A stretch of 64,000 nt of DNA from JASHPR01 sp963795055 (GTDB lineage Bacteria > Actinomycetota > Actinomycetes > Streptosporangiales > Streptosporangiaceae), in the NCBI GenBank assembly GCA_963795055.1, contig CAWCGJ010000042.1, positions 219,088 through 283,087 on the forward strand. Direction: 5' to 3'. The notes beneath the pieces were generated by a model that made no database searches, had not been told where the DNA came from, and saw only the letters and a list, made by a program, of their open reading frames with translations. Position numbers and translations under genes: made by a program. Shown here one piece after another: positions 9,519-18,749 of the stretch (its first letter is position 1; every line of letters starts with the position of its first letter).

Positions 9519-10928
9519 TTGGATCCCTACGCAAGCTGGCTCAGCTCAGGCGATAACGCCTGGCAGATGACGGCGGCAACGCTGGTCGGCCTGATGAGCA
9601 TCCCCGCGCTCGCGGTCCTCTACGGCGGAATCGTCCAGCGCAAGTGGGCCGTCAACACCATGATGATGGTCTTCAGCGCGTTCTGCCTGACCCTCATCGT
9701 CTGGGTGCTGTGGGCTTTCAAGATGGGCTTCGGTTCGCCGATGATCGGCAGCTTCGTCGGCAGGCCGGAAACGGTCGTCGGGCCGGCGGGTGAACAGGCG
9801 CAGGCGAATATCCCGCTGCTCAACGGGCTAATGCCGAAGTTCAGGTTCCCCGAGGGCTCGCTGGTCTACTTCCAGTTCGTATTCGCCGCGATCACGCCGA
9901 TCCTGTTCGTCGGCAGCGTCATCGGCCGGATCAAGTTCAAGGTCTGGCTGATCTTCGTGCCGCTCTGGATCACGTTCGCCTACGCGGTGAACGCGTTCCT
10001 GCTCTGGGGCGGCGGCTTCTGGGCCCAGAAGGGCGCGCTGGACTTCAGCGGCGGCTACGTGATCCACCTGGCCGCCGGCGTGTCCGGCTTCGTCGCCGCG
10101 GCCGTGGTCGGGCCGCGGCTGCAGCGCGACCGCGAGAAGGCGGTGCCGAACAACCTGCTGTTCGTCGCGGTCGGCGCCGGGATCCTGTGGCTGGGCTGGA
10201 ACGGCTTCAACGGCGGTGACCCGTACTTCGCCGGGGCCGACGCCACCGCGGCCATCGTCAACACCAACCTGGCCACCGCCTGCGCCATGATGACCTGGAT
10301 CATCATGGACATGTCGTTCGGGAAGGAACGCAAGCCGACCTTCCTGGGCGGCGTCAACGGCATGATCTGCGGCCTGGTCGGCATCACCCCGGCGGCCGGC
10401 TACGTGAGCGGCGTCGGCGCGATCATCATCGGCGTGGTCACCTCGGCGATCGTGTGGGCGCTGTTCGGCTACCTGCCGCGCAAGGTCTGGCCGTTCAACA
10501 AGGTCGACGACGCGCTGGGCGTGGTGTACACGCACGGCTTCGCCGGCCTGTGCGGCGGCCTGCTGGTCGGCCTGCTGGCGGACCCGGGCATGATCGTCTA
10601 CCTGGGCATCGGGAAGAGCCCGAACGTCACCACCGCCGGACTGTTCTACGGCCACCCGAGGCAGCTGCTGGTCCAGGCGGGCGCGGCGCTGACCGTGATC
10701 GTCTGGGACGGCGTGGTGACGTTCGTGATCCTGCGCGCCATCGGGCTGTTCATGAAGCTCCGCGAGCCGGACGAGGTGCTGGCCGCCGGCGACATCAGCA
10801 TCCACGGCGAGGTGGCCTACCCGATGGAGGAGCCGGACGTCGAGGCGCCGTTCGGCGAGATCCCGGGCGAGCCCGTCCCTGACCCGCATCACCATCAGAA
10901 GGTGCTCACCGACGAGCACTCGCCGTGA
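9519..10928 (+). CDS. amt: Ammonium transporter Amt
   Basis: Intact 469-residue Amt/Mep/Rh channel for NH4+/NH3 uptake. A TTG start at 9519 is chosen because a GGAGG ribosome site (9508-9512) lies 6 nt upstream. The eleven-helix pattern is visible. The two pore histidines are in VIHLAAGVSG and VYTHGFAGL, with NAFLLWGGGFW in between. The long hydrophilic tail ends in a His cluster (DPHHHQK). No glnK or glnD follows; the gene is alone between a GlnR-like promoter and a terminator. Confidence 0.93.
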   Translation: MDPYASWLSSGDNAWQMTAATLVGLMSIPALAVLYGGIVQRKWAVNTMMMVFSAFCLTLIVWVLWAFKMGFGSPMIGSFVGRPETVVGPAGEQAQANIPLLNGLMPKFRFPEGSLVYFQFVFAAITPILFVGSVIGRIKFKVWLIFVPLWITFAYAVNAFLLWGGGFWAQKGALDFSGGYVIHLAAGVSGFVAAAVVGPRLQRDREKAVPNNLLFVAVGAGILWLGWNGFNGGDPYFAGADATAAIVNTNLATACAMMTWIIMDMSFGKERKPTFLGGVNGMICGLVGITPAAGYVSGVGAIIIGVVTSAIVWALFGYLPRKVWPFNKVDDALGVVYTHGFAGLCGGLLVGLLADPGMIVYLGIGKSPNVTTAGLFYGHPRQLLVQAGAALTVIVWDGVVTFVILRAIGLFMKLREPDEVLAAGDISIHGEVAYPMEEPDVEAPFGEIPGEPVPDPHHHQKVLTDEHSP

Positions 10929-10951
10929 GCTGAGCCCCGCCGGGTAAGCAT

Positions 10952-10993
10952 CACCGCCGGGTACCCCGCTCCGGGACGGGGTACCCGGCGGTG
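10952..10993. terminator. Strong hairpin between amt and the convergent TPP-enzyme gene
   Basis: A perfect 17-bp GC-rich stem with an 8-nt loop lies 24 bp after the amt stop. The opposite gene ends at 11070, so this symmetric hairpin can end transcription from both sides. There is no U-tract, which is usual in actinomycetes. Confidence 0.75.
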
Positions 10994-11069
10994 CCCGGTC
11001 GGGCGCGGCTATCCGGCGGCGCCGCCCCGGCGTGGTGCCCGCCGGTGCCGGTCCGGCGGCGGGCCGCCG

Positions 11070-12752
11070 TCAGTGGCCGCGGAAGGCCTCCTCCAGCCAC
11101 CAGGAGCCGTGCTGCGAGGTGACCTTCGCGTCGATCACCAGGGGCCGCTCGCGCGGGCCGTCCAGCCATTTGCGCACCGGGCCGAGGTCCCCGGTGCTGC
11201 GCACGGTGACGCCGTCGCCGCCGAACCCGCGCCCGATCTGCGCGATGTCGGCCGGCGGGAACCTGACCGTGTCCAGCGGGTCCCCGTCCGGCCCGAAGTG
11301 ATGTACCTCGGCACCGTAGGCCTCGTCGTCGTAGACCACGATGACCATCGGCAGGCCGAGCCTGACCACGGTCTCCAGCTCGCTGATCCCCATGAGCGCC
11401 CCGCCGTCGCCCAGCGCGGCCACCGTCAGCCGGTCCGGCCGGGCGATCGCGGACCCGATCGCCGACGCCAGCCCGAGGCCGATCGACTGGTAGGCCTGGG
11501 TGAAGCAGAACCCGTCGGCATCCGGGACGGTCAGGAACATGCTCGGGTAGCCCATGAAGTTACCCGAGTCCACCGCGACGATCCGCTCGGCCGGGAGCAT
11601 GTCGTCCAGGGCGATGGTCAGGGTACGGGGTCGATCCGGCCGCCGTCGCTCTCGTCGTGGTAGGGCACGTCCCGCCAGCGGACCTCCCCGGCGATCCGGT
11701 TCCGCAGCGCCGCCGACCGGTAGCCGGCCTGCCGCCCCGCCGTCCCGTCCGCTGCCGCTGACGCCGCCCAGAAGGTCGCTCACCGCCCGCGCGGTCACGC
11801 CGACGTCGCCGGTCACGCCGAACTGCACCGGCCGGTGCGCCCCGATCGCATCCGGCTCGTGGTCCACCTGGACCACGTCCGCGCCCGGGCCGATCAGCTT
11901 GCCGTGCCGCAGCGTCCACATGTTCAGCGAGCAGCCCCAGCCGACGACCAGGTCGGCGTTGAAGATCAGCTCGGCGGCCAGCGGCGAGGCGAACCCGCCG
12001 CTGACGTCCAGGTCCCACGGGCTGCCCCGGAACAGGCCCTTGCCCGCCGCCGAGGTGGCCAGCAGGGCGCCGCACCGGTCGGCCAGCCGCTCCAGGTCCG
12101 GCCCGGCCCCGGCGATCCTCGCTCCCCGCCCGGCGATGAACACCGGCTGCCGGGCTCCGCGCAGCGCTTCAGCCAGCGAGGCCACCGCGGCCGGCGAGGG
12201 CTGCACCGCCAGCGCCGGCCCGAGCGGCTCGATGGCGGGCAGCTCGCACCGCCCGGCCTGCACGTCGAGCGGGAGGGCCAGCACCACCGTGCGCCTTTCG
12301 TGCGCCGCGGTGCGGTAGGCCCGCACCGTGTCGTCGACCGCGAAGCCGGGGGAGTGCAGCCGGAACGCGGTGGCGCCGACCGAGGTGGCCAGGGCCGCCA
12401 CGTCGATGCGGAAGTTGGACCGGACGGCGGCGCTGGCCACGTCGGCCGCGAGCACCACCAGCGGGGTGCGGCTCTTGGCCGCCTCGGTGATCCCGGTCAT
12501 GGCGTTGGTCAGCCCGGGACCCTGGTGCAGCGACAGGACGCCGGGCCGGCCGCTCATCCGCGCCCAGGCGTCGGCCATCACGGCCGCGCCGCCTTCGTGC
12601 CGCGCGGCCAGGTACCGCGCGCCGCGGGCGATCAGGGCGTTGGTCACCTTGAAGTTGCCGCTGCCCACCACCCCGAACACGGTGTCCGCGCCCAGGCTGG
12701 TCAGCACCGCCGCCACGGCCTCGGTGACCGGCAGCCCCTCCTTTGCGGGCAT
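11070..12752 (-). CDS. Thiamine-pyrophosphate enzyme, acetolactate-synthase-like (short frame break)
   Basis: About 560 residues from ATG 12752. The N-terminal PYR domain has the catalytic Glu in AARHEGGAAVMADAWARM. The middle domain is NAD/FAD-binding-like (FIAGRGARIAGAG). The C-terminal PP domain has the TPP/Mg motif GDGGALMGISELE followed by YDDEAYG. A stretch of about 45 residues (near 11770-11620) is read out of frame between two compensating shifts, probably base errors. The substrate cannot be told: this superfamily includes acetolactate synthases, decarboxylases and carboligases. It starts 14 bp after the cyclase gene, so the two probably act on the same pathway. Confidence 0.8.
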   Translation of the reverse strand: MPAKEGLPVTEAVAAVLTSLGADTVFGVVGSGNFKVTNALIARGARYLAARHEGGAAVMADAWARMSGRPGVLSLHQGPGLTNAMTGITEAAKSRTPLVVLAADVASAAVRSNFRIDVAALATSVGATAFRLHSPGFAVDDTVRAYRTAAHERRTVVLALPLDVQAGRCELPAIEPLGPALAVQPSPAAVASLAEALRGARQPVFIAGRGARIAGAGPDLERLADRCGALLATSAAGKGLFRGSPWDLDVSGGFASPLAAELIFNADLVVGWGCSLNMWTLRHGKLIGPGADVVQVDHEPDAIGAHRPVQFGVTGDVGVTARAVSDLLGGVSGSGRDGGAAGRLPVGGAAEPDRRGGPLAGRALPRRERRRPDRPRTLTIALDDMLPAERIVAVDSGNFMGYPSMFLTVPDADGFCFTQAYQSIGLGLASAIGSAIARPDRLTVAALGDGGALMGISELETVVRLGLPMVIVVYDDEAYGAEVHHFGPDGDPLDTVRFPPADIAQIGRGFGGDGVTVRSTGDLGPVRKWLDGPRERPLVIDAKVTSQHGSWWLEEAFRGH

Positions 12753-12766
12753 CAGGACCGCCGGCG

Positions 12767-13543
12767 TCAGGAGCGCTCGACCAGGGCTATCGCCCGGCAC
12801 GGGCTGCCGGACCCGCCGGTGATCGGCAGCGGGCCCGCGATGACCACCGCGCCGGTGGCCGGCAGCCGGGCCAGGTTCTGCAGCTGGGTGAGGCCGTACT
12901 TGCCCGCGCCGAGCAGCGAGGCGTGGCACGGGAACGGCGGGTCGAACGAGTGCGCGGTCCCGGCGTCCGTGCCCACGGTCTCCACGCCGAGCCCGAGCAG
13001 CGGCGTGTCGCTCGCCAGCCACTGCGCGCACCGGACCGAGATTCCCGGAGTGTGCGGCCCGGTGGCGTCGGCGTTGAGGAATTCCTGCTGGCTGTGCGAC
13101 CTGGCGTCCCAGCCGGTCCGGTAAAGCAGCCAGCCGCCGTCGGGCAGGGCGCCGTGCTCGGCCTCCCACTTCTTGACGTCGTCGATCTCCAGCAGGAAGT
13201 CCGGGTCGGCGGCGGCCTGCGCGCTGAAGTCGAGCACCACGGCGGGCGCGATCAGCCTGGTGACCGGCACCTGCGCGACGTCCTCGCCGTCGCGGCCGGT
13301 GGCCCAGTGCACCGGCGCGTCGAAATGGGTGCCGGTGTGCTCGCCGGTGCTGATGTCGTTCCAGTACCACGCGGGCCCGCGCTCGTCGTACCGGCTGATC
13401 TCCTGCAGCGAGAAGGACTTGGTGTTCCCGAACGGCTCCGGGAGCCTGATCACCGGGGTTTCCGAGTTGAGCTGCGAGGTGAGGTCGATGACCTCGATCG
13501 TGGCGGCGCGGATGGCCGAGATGAGTGCGTCGAGCACGGGCAT
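12767..13543 (-). CDS. Cyclase / kynurenine-formamidase-like metal hydrolase
   Basis: Start at MPVLDALISA (13543). The family metal-binding signature is present as GEHTGTHFDAPVHW. Members (PF04199) are Mn/Zn hydrolases such as kynurenine formamidase and isatin hydrolase. The frame is intact, about 258 residues, with no signal peptide. It is the first gene of a two-gene unit with the TPP enzyme, so the pair may hydrolyse and then decarboxylate or ligate a keto acid. That pathway is inference. Confidence 0.85.
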   Translation of the reverse strand: MPVLDALISAIRAATIEVIDLTSQLNSETPVIRLPEPFGNTKSFSLQEISRYDERGPAWYWNDISTGEHTGTHFDAPVHWATGRDGEDVAQVPVTRLIAPAVVLDFSAQAAADPDFLLEIDDVKKWEAEHGALPDGGWLLYRTGWDARSHSQQEFLNADATGPHTPGISVRCAQWLASDTPLLGLGVETVGTDAGTAHSFDPPFPCHASLLGAGKYGLTQLQNLARLPATGAVVIAGPLPITGGSGSPCRAIALVERS

Positions 13544-13696
13544 GAGCTGCCTCCGGTCGGCGTGGGTGCGGGGTAATCCGCGGGACGGCACTAGCCTGCC
13601 GCACCGGCCCGGCCGCACGCCAGGGGCGGGCCGGGAAGGCCGGGCCCGCCGCCCGCAGCGGACGCGACTGTCATCTCATTCGCGCAAAATGGTGGT

Positions 13697-14479
13697 ATGA
13701 CGAGGCCCATCCCCCAGGCGCGGACGCTGGTGACCGAGGACGGCGTCGCGATCGATGCCGTCCACCTGACCGGCGACGACGACCTCGCGGTCGTAATGGC
13801 GCACGGCTTTACGCTGCACTGGCAGCACGGGGCGGTGTGGAAGGCGGCCACCCGGCTGAACCGGAGTTGCGGGGTCATCACGTTCGACTTCCGCGGGCAC
13901 GGCCGCTCCGGGGGCGTGTCCACGCTCGGCGACCTGGAGATCCGGGACGTCGATGTCGCGCTCCGCTACGCCCGGGAACTCGGCTACCAGCGGATCGCCA
14001 CGGTGGGGTTCTCGATGGGCGCGTCGATCGTGCTCCGGCACGCGGGCCTGATCGGCGGGGCGGACGCGGTGGTCTCGGTCAGCGGCCCCGGGTGGTGGTA
14101 CTTCCGGGGCACCCGGCCGATGCGCAAGGTGCACTGGGCGGTGGAGCACCGGCTCGGCCGGCTGGTCACCCGGACCGTGCTGAACACCCGGATCAGCTCG
14201 GGGAGGTGGGACCCGGTCCCGATGCCGCCCGCAGACGCCGCGGCGCGGATCGCGCCGACCCCGCTGCTGATCGTGCACGGCGACCAGGACGGCTACTTCC
14301 CCGTCGACCACGCCAAGCAGCTGTACGCGGCGGCGCACGATCCCAAGGAGCTGTGGATCGTGCCCGGCTTCGGCCACGCCGAGTCCGGGGCGGTCGACGA
14401 CCCGGCCCTGCTGGACCGGATCGTCGGCTGGATCCGCGCGGCCATACCGGTGGCGGCCAGCCCTAACGCGGTGGCCTGA
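13697..14479 (+). CDS. Alpha/beta hydrolase
   Basis: 260-residue alpha/beta-hydrolase. The nucleophile elbow is GFSMGAS (about residue 107), the acid is in VHGDQDGYFP and the histidine in GFGHAES. The oxyanion segment reads MAHGFTLHWQ, and FDFRGHGRSGG is the usual strand-4 motif. No signal peptide. It is likely an esterase or acyl hydrolase; the substrate is unknown. The gene is divergent from the cyclase and converges on the Lrp regulator 10 bp away. Confidence 0.85.
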   Translation: MTRPIPQARTLVTEDGVAIDAVHLTGDDDLAVVMAHGFTLHWQHGAVWKAATRLNRSCGVITFDFRGHGRSGGVSTLGDLEIRDVDVALRYARELGYQRIATVGFSMGASIVLRHAGLIGGADAVVSVSGPGWWYFRGTRPMRKVHWAVEHRLGRLVTRTVLNTRISSGRWDPVPMPPADAAARIAPTPLLIVHGDQDGYFPVDHAKQLYAAAHDPKELWIVPGFGHAESGAVDDPALLDRIVGWIRAAIPVAASPNAVA

Positions 14480-14489
14480 CCAGGCCTGA

Positions 14490-15476
14490 TCAGGCGGCCG
14501 GCAGCACGGTCGCCGCGCGCTTGGCCGTGCGGATGATCGGCGCGACCTCGACGGCGTTCACGCCGTCCAGGCTGGCGATGCGCTCGGTCAGGTAACGGTA
14601 GAGCGCCTCGTCGTCCCGGCACAGCACGCTGGCGATCAGGTTGCTGGTCCCGGTGGTCGCGGCGACGAACGGGATCTCGGGATGCCCGGCGAGCGCCTCG
14701 CCGACCGCGGCCAGCCGCGCGGGCGCCACCGACATCCACAGGTGCGCCCGGGTCGCGATGCCGAACGCCGCCTCCTCGACATCCACGTCGAGGTACAGCA
14801 CGTCGGCGGCCCGGAGCTCGGCGACCCGGCGCCGGACCGTGGACTCGTGCCAGTGGGTGGCGTGCGCCAGCTCGGCGTAGCTGGCCCGGCCGTCGGCGGC
14901 CAGTTCGGCGAGGAGCACCCGGTCGTCGGGCCCCAGGCCCGGCACGTGCGGACCGGAGCCGTGGCCGGGCGGCGGCGGCGCGAGCGCGGCCGCCTGCTCC
15001 TCGGTGAGGGCCTCGGTGGCGCCCGGCCAGTGACTGGCGCCGCCGCGGAACATGTGCAGCAGCGAGTGCGCGCTGACGGCCACGATCCGGCGGCTGGCCG
15101 GAAGCTGCCGGAGCAGCAGTTCGTGGCCGCTGCTGCCGTCGAGCGGCTGCACCATGCAGCAGATCTCGGTCCCGCCGGACGTGAGCTGGACCCAGGAGGT
15201 ATCCGGGCGACGGGCGAGCGCGTCGGCCACGGCCGATGCGGCGTCGGGCACGCACTGCAGCCTGACCACCCACTTGGACTCGCCGATCCGGTGCGTGTCG
15301 GGCACGGCGACCACGCGGACCACGGCCGCGGCGTGCATCCTCCGGTAGCGCCGGGCCACGGTCTGCTCGGATGCGCCGGTCACCGCGGCGACGCGGCGGA
15401 AAGGGACCCGGCCGTCGATGATCAAGGCATGGATGATCTGCCGGTCTAGGTGGTCAATGTTAAATGCTTCCATCAT
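14490..15476 (-). CDS. Double Lrp/AsnC-family regulator
   Basis: 328 residues, twice the usual size. The first HTH is at the N-terminus (LDRQIIHALIIDGRVPFRRV) followed by a ligand-binding-like domain. A Pro/Gly linker leads to a second HTH (DDRVLLAELAADGRASYAEL) and a second effector domain. Such tandem Lrp proteins are known in actinobacteria. It is divergent from the efflux-pump gene (start-to-start about 120 bp), which is its most probable target. Confidence 0.85.
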   Translation of the reverse strand: MMEAFNIDHLDRQIIHALIIDGRVPFRRVAAVTGASEQTVARRYRRMHAAAVVRVVAVPDTHRIGESKWVVRLQCVPDAASAVADALARRPDTSWVQLTSGGTEICCMVQPLDGSSGHELLLRQLPASRRIVAVSAHSLLHMFRGGASHWPGATEALTEEQAAALAPPPPGHGSGPHVPGLGPDDRVLLAELAADGRASYAELAHATHWHESTVRRRVAELRAADVLYLDVDVEEAAFGIATRAHLWMSVAPARLAAVGEALAGHPEIPFVAATTGTSNLIASVLCRDDEALYRYLTERIASLDGVNAVEVAPIIRTAKRAATVLPAA

Positions 15477-15599
15477 CCATAACGGTATGCCGCGGAGGAA
15501 TCAGGCACAAGCGCGGCTGAAGTGGAAGCGGGGTCCGGGCATCGCCGACCCTGGACATGGGGATCGCCGGACGGGCGGCCCGCAGCCGAGGAGATGGTC

Positions 15600-17045
15600 A
15601 TGGAACGGAAGTGGTGGACCCTGCTGGCGGTCTGCCTGGGCACGTTCATGCTGCTCGTGGACGTGACGATCGTAAACGTCGCGCTGCCCAGCATCCAGGA
15701 CGACCTGCACGCCAGCTTCGCGCAACTGCAGTGGGTCGTGGACGCGTACGCGCTGTCGCTGGCCGCGCTGCTGCTCACGGCGGGCTCGCTGGCCGACATC
15801 TTCGGCCGCCGGCTGCTGTTCGCGATCGGCCTGGCCCTCTTCACCGTGGGGTCGCTGCTCTGCGCGCTCGCGACCGGCCCGGTCTTCCTGGTGCTGGCCC
15901 GGGCCGGGCAGGGGATCGGCGGCGCGATCATGTTCGCCACCTCGCTCGCGCTGCTCGCGCAGGCCTTCCACGGCCGGGAACGGGGCACCGCGTTCGCCGT
16001 CTGGGGCGCGGTGACCGGGGCCGCGGTGGCCATCGGGCCGGTGCTGGGCGGGATCATCACCACCGGATGGAGCTGGCGGGGGATCTTCTTCGTGAACATC
16101 CCCGTCGGCGTGGCCGCGATAGCCGTGACCGTCTGGCGGGTCGCCGAGTCGCGCGACCCCGGCCGCGGCGGCGTGGACCTGCCCGGGTTCGCCCTGTTCA
16201 CCGGCGCGCTCGTCGCGCTCGTCTACGGCCTGATCCGGGCCGGCGAGCAGGGCTGGGGCGACGCCGGGGTAGCGATCTGCCTGGGCGGTGCGGCGGTGCT
16301 GCTCGCCGCGTTCGTGGCCGCGGAGCGGTGGCGCCGCGAGCCGATGTTCGACCTGTCGCTGTTCCGCGTGCCCACGTTCTGCGGCGGCTCGGTGGCCGCG
16401 TTCGCGGTCAACGGGTGCGTGTACGCCATGCTGCTGTACATCGTGCTGTACCTGCAGGACGTGCTCGGCTACAACGCCCTGCAGACCGGGCTCCGCCTGC
16501 TGATCATGTCGGCGGTCACCCTGCCCGCTGCGGTCGTCTCAGGCCGGCTGAGCAGCCGGGTTCCGCTGCGGCTGCTGATCGGCGTGGGCCTGGCCCTGTC
16601 CGGCGCCGGGTTGCTGCTCATGGCCGGCCTGGCGGCCCGCTCCGGCTGGACCCATCTGATTCCCGGGCTGGTCGCGGCCGGAGTGGGCTCCGGCCTGGTC
16701 AACCCGGCGCTGGCCGCCACCGCGGTGGGCGTGGTCCCGCACCGGGCAGCCGGGATGGCGTCGGGCATCAACAGCACGTTCCGCCAGGTCGGGGTGGCCA
16801 CCGGGATCGCCGTGTTCGGCACCCTACTCGCTGCCCGGGTGGGGCACCGCCCCCTCGCGCAGGTTTCCCGGGCCGCGTTCGTCAGCGGGCTGAACGAGAT
16901 CCTCGTGGTGAGCGGCGTCGGCGCCCTGGTCGCGGCGGTCGCGGCGCTGGCCCTGATCCGCACCCAGGACTTCGCGCCCCCGGCCGCCGCCACCACCCCG
17001 CCCGCCACCGCCCAGCACCCGCTCACCCCGGCCCGCCCCGAATAA
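15600..17045 (+). CDS. MFS drug/proton antiporter, DHA2 (EmrB/QacA) family
   Basis: About 481 residues from ATG 15600. This start is preferred over ATG 15594 because the GAGGAG site at 15588-15593 is then 6 nt away. It shows the 14-TM pattern. DHA2 motifs: DVTIVNVALPSI in TM1, GSLADIFGRRLL (motif A) and PVLGGIITTGWSWRGIFFVN (motif C, antiporter signature). It is probably an exporter of small toxic compounds, regulated by the divergent Lrp protein. Confidence 0.9.
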   Translation: MERKWWTLLAVCLGTFMLLVDVTIVNVALPSIQDDLHASFAQLQWVVDAYALSLAALLLTAGSLADIFGRRLLFAIGLALFTVGSLLCALATGPVFLVLARAGQGIGGAIMFATSLALLAQAFHGRERGTAFAVWGAVTGAAVAIGPVLGGIITTGWSWRGIFFVNIPVGVAAIAVTVWRVAESRDPGRGGVDLPGFALFTGALVALVYGLIRAGEQGWGDAGVAICLGGAAVLLAAFVAAERWRREPMFDLSLFRVPTFCGGSVAAFAVNGCVYAMLLYIVLYLQDVLGYNALQTGLRLLIMSAVTLPAAVVSGRLSSRVPLRLLIGVGLALSGAGLLLMAGLAARSGWTHLIPGLVAAGVGSGLVNPALAATAVGVVPHRAAGMASGINSTFRQVGVATGIAVFGTLLAARVGHRPLAQVSRAAFVSGLNEILVVSGVGALVAAVAALALIRTQDFAPPAAATTPPATAQHPLTPARPE

Positions 17046-17056
17046 CCATGATCATC

Positions 17057-17133
17057 GCAACTTTTCATTGGATCGGTGGTCACAAAGCGGTCGAAATTGG
17101 GTGATCAGCTGACTGGATCCAATGAAAAGTCGC
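17057..17133. repeat. Imperfect 18-bp inverted repeat
   Basis: The arms 17057-17074 and 17116-17133 match in 17 of 18 positions when one is reverse-complemented, with a 41-nt spacer. The AT-rich core (ACTTTTCATTGGATC) contrasts with the surrounding GC-rich DNA. It begins 11 bp after the efflux-pump stop. It could be a terminator, or an end or target of the neighbouring IS110 element. Confidence 0.6.
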
Positions 17134-17711
17134 GTATCGGGTGATGAAGCAAGGTGGTTCGGCCTGGGCATTGCGGGCCCGTGAGGTGTTCTGTTCGGGC
17201 GTAGCTGAGTCGGCTCCCTGTCCCTGATAGCTGCCGGGCCTGCGACCGGGCGGGCGGGTCAAGGACCGGGCGGGAGCCCGGCCGGCGTAGCCGGCGCCGT
17301 TAGGCGTCCTTGACGCGGTCGCCCGGGAGTGGATCATTGCCAGGCGGCAGGGCAGGGAGAGTGGTGCGCGGGTGTGGTCAGCGGTTCAGGTTGGGGCCTT
17401 TCTGTGCGGGTGACCAGCCGTGGCGGCCGGGGGGCGGGGCAGGAGCAGCCAGCCTTACCTAGGTGCGCGGGGCTTGGGCGCTGCCCCGGCGACATGATGA
17501 TTGATTGGGTGTCCCCGGCTTGCGGGGATGCGGCCGCTCAGTCTAATCAGGCCGCCCGCCTGGCCCTTGGTGGCCGGGCCGGCAGCGGCTGACAGCGGCT
17601 CGCGGGAGCCGGCCGCGGTAGTTCCCCATCGGTGAAGTGTGGCTGCGGCGTGCCGCCCGGGGGCCGGCGCGCCAGGGGGGCTGGTGACCATGGGCAACGG
17701 GTGAGGGGTGT
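17134..17711. other. Non-coding stretch beside the IS110 transposase gene
   Basis: About 580 bp with no convincing gene. It lies on the 3' side of the transposase. IS110/IS1111 elements carry a bridge RNA in a long non-coding end, and for IS1111-type members that end is 3' of the gene. This stretch is therefore the candidate location. I could not identify the element's outer ends or RNA loops. Confidence 0.3.
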
Positions 17712-18749
17712 TCAGGCGGCGGTGAGCGCGTCGTCGCCGAGCTCGGTCAGGATGTGGCAGGCCTGCCGGACGATCTTGCGAGCCTCGGACAAGGCGGCGC
17801 GCTTACTGTTCTTGCGGTCCTTGACCGCCGCGTAGTAGGCGTGGTCGGGGGCCGAGGCGCGGGCGTGGGTCTTGCCGGCCTCATAGACCGCCCAGCGCAG
17901 CACCGGCGGGCCCTGCCGGGACAGCCGCCCGGGCGGGCCTTTGCCATCGGAGGACCAGACGGTGATGTCCAGCCCGGTGAACCGGACCGCCTTGCGGGAG
18001 GAGGAGAACCGGCCCGCCCCGGCCAGCCAGCAGGTCAGCGCCAGCGCGGTGACCGGGCCGACCCCATACAGCCGCGCGGCCAGCACCTTCGCCCCGGTCA
18101 GATGCCGGGCGGCACCGCGCAGCTGGGTGCGCAGCACCTCCATGCGGGCCTCGGTGGCGGCGAGCATGTCCAGGGCGGTGGCGACCTGCAGCTGCCCGCC
18201 CGGCGACAGGTGCGCGGCGGCGGCGGCTCGCAGCGCGGCCAGGCCCTGCTCGGTGCGCAGCGCGCCCTCGCCCAGCGCCGGGGCGCCCTGGTGGAAGAAC
18301 ACCGCGTGAATGCGCTGCACCCAGGCGGTGTGCTCACGGCGCAGGTCGTGGTAGGTCTCCAGCAGCGCCCGGTACTCCAGGATCTGCGCCGGCGGGACCC
18401 AGCACCCCGGCAGCGGGCCCTCGGCCAGCAAGACCCTCAAGTGCCGGGAGTCGGTCTTGTCGGTCTTGGCATGCCGCTTGCGGCCGCGAGCCGCAGCGGT
18501 GTCGGCCGGCTCGCCCACATGCGCGGCAATCCCGGCCGCGGCCAGCTCCTCGGCGACATACCGCCACCCGGTGCACCCCTCCATGGCGAACGCGACGTCG
18601 TCGCGGCCGGCGAACCGGGCCAGCCAGGCCCGCAGGTGCACCCGGTCAGCCGGGGCGATCTGGCCACGCTTTACCTCCCCGGTCACGGTGTCGAGATAGT
18701 CGAAGGTCAGCTGCTTCCGGTGGATATCCAGCCCGCCTACGATGGGCAT
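17712..18749 (-). CDS. IS110-family transposase (DEDD)
   Basis: 345 residues, intact. Start at MPIVGGLDIH, chosen for the GGAGG ribosome site just upstream. The N-terminal RuvC-like DEDD domain has GLDIHRK, AMEGCTGWRYVAEEL and KTDKTDSRHL. The C-terminal Tnp_IS110 domain has GVGPVTALAL, FSSSRKAVRFTGL and LSRQGPPVLRWAVYEA. The family makes RNA-guided (bridge RNA) DNA exchange. The element appears potentially active. ATGATCAT occurs near both possible ends (about 17048-17055 and 18888-18895), but I do not claim it as a boundary. Confidence 0.92.
   Translation of the reverse strand: MPIVGGLDIHRKQLTFDYLDTVTGEVKRGQIAPADRVHLRAWLARFAGRDDVAFAMEGCTGWRYVAEELAAAGIAAHVGEPADTAAARGRKRHAKTDKTDSRHLRVLLAEGPLPGCWVPPAQILEYRALLETYHDLRREHTAWVQRIHAVFFHQGAPALGEGALRTEQGLAALRAAAAAHLSPGGQLQVATALDMLAATEARMEVLRTQLRGAARHLTGAKVLAARLYGVGPVTALALTCWLAGAGRFSSSRKAVRFTGLDITVWSSDGKGPPGRLSRQGPPVLRWAVYEAGKTHARASAPDHAYYAAVKDRKNSKRAALSEARKIVRQACHILTELGDDALTAA

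Noticed and set aside
9828..10919. Long open frames opposite amt and other high-GC genes
   Set aside because: They are rich in Arg/Gly/Ala/His-Asp patterns typical of antisense frames in GC-rich DNA and match no family motifs.
11070..17045. Secondary-metabolite cluster (TPP enzyme, hydrolase, exporter, regulator)
   Set aside because: No NRPS, PKS, terpene or RiPP core gene is present and the genes lie on both strands with separate promoters.
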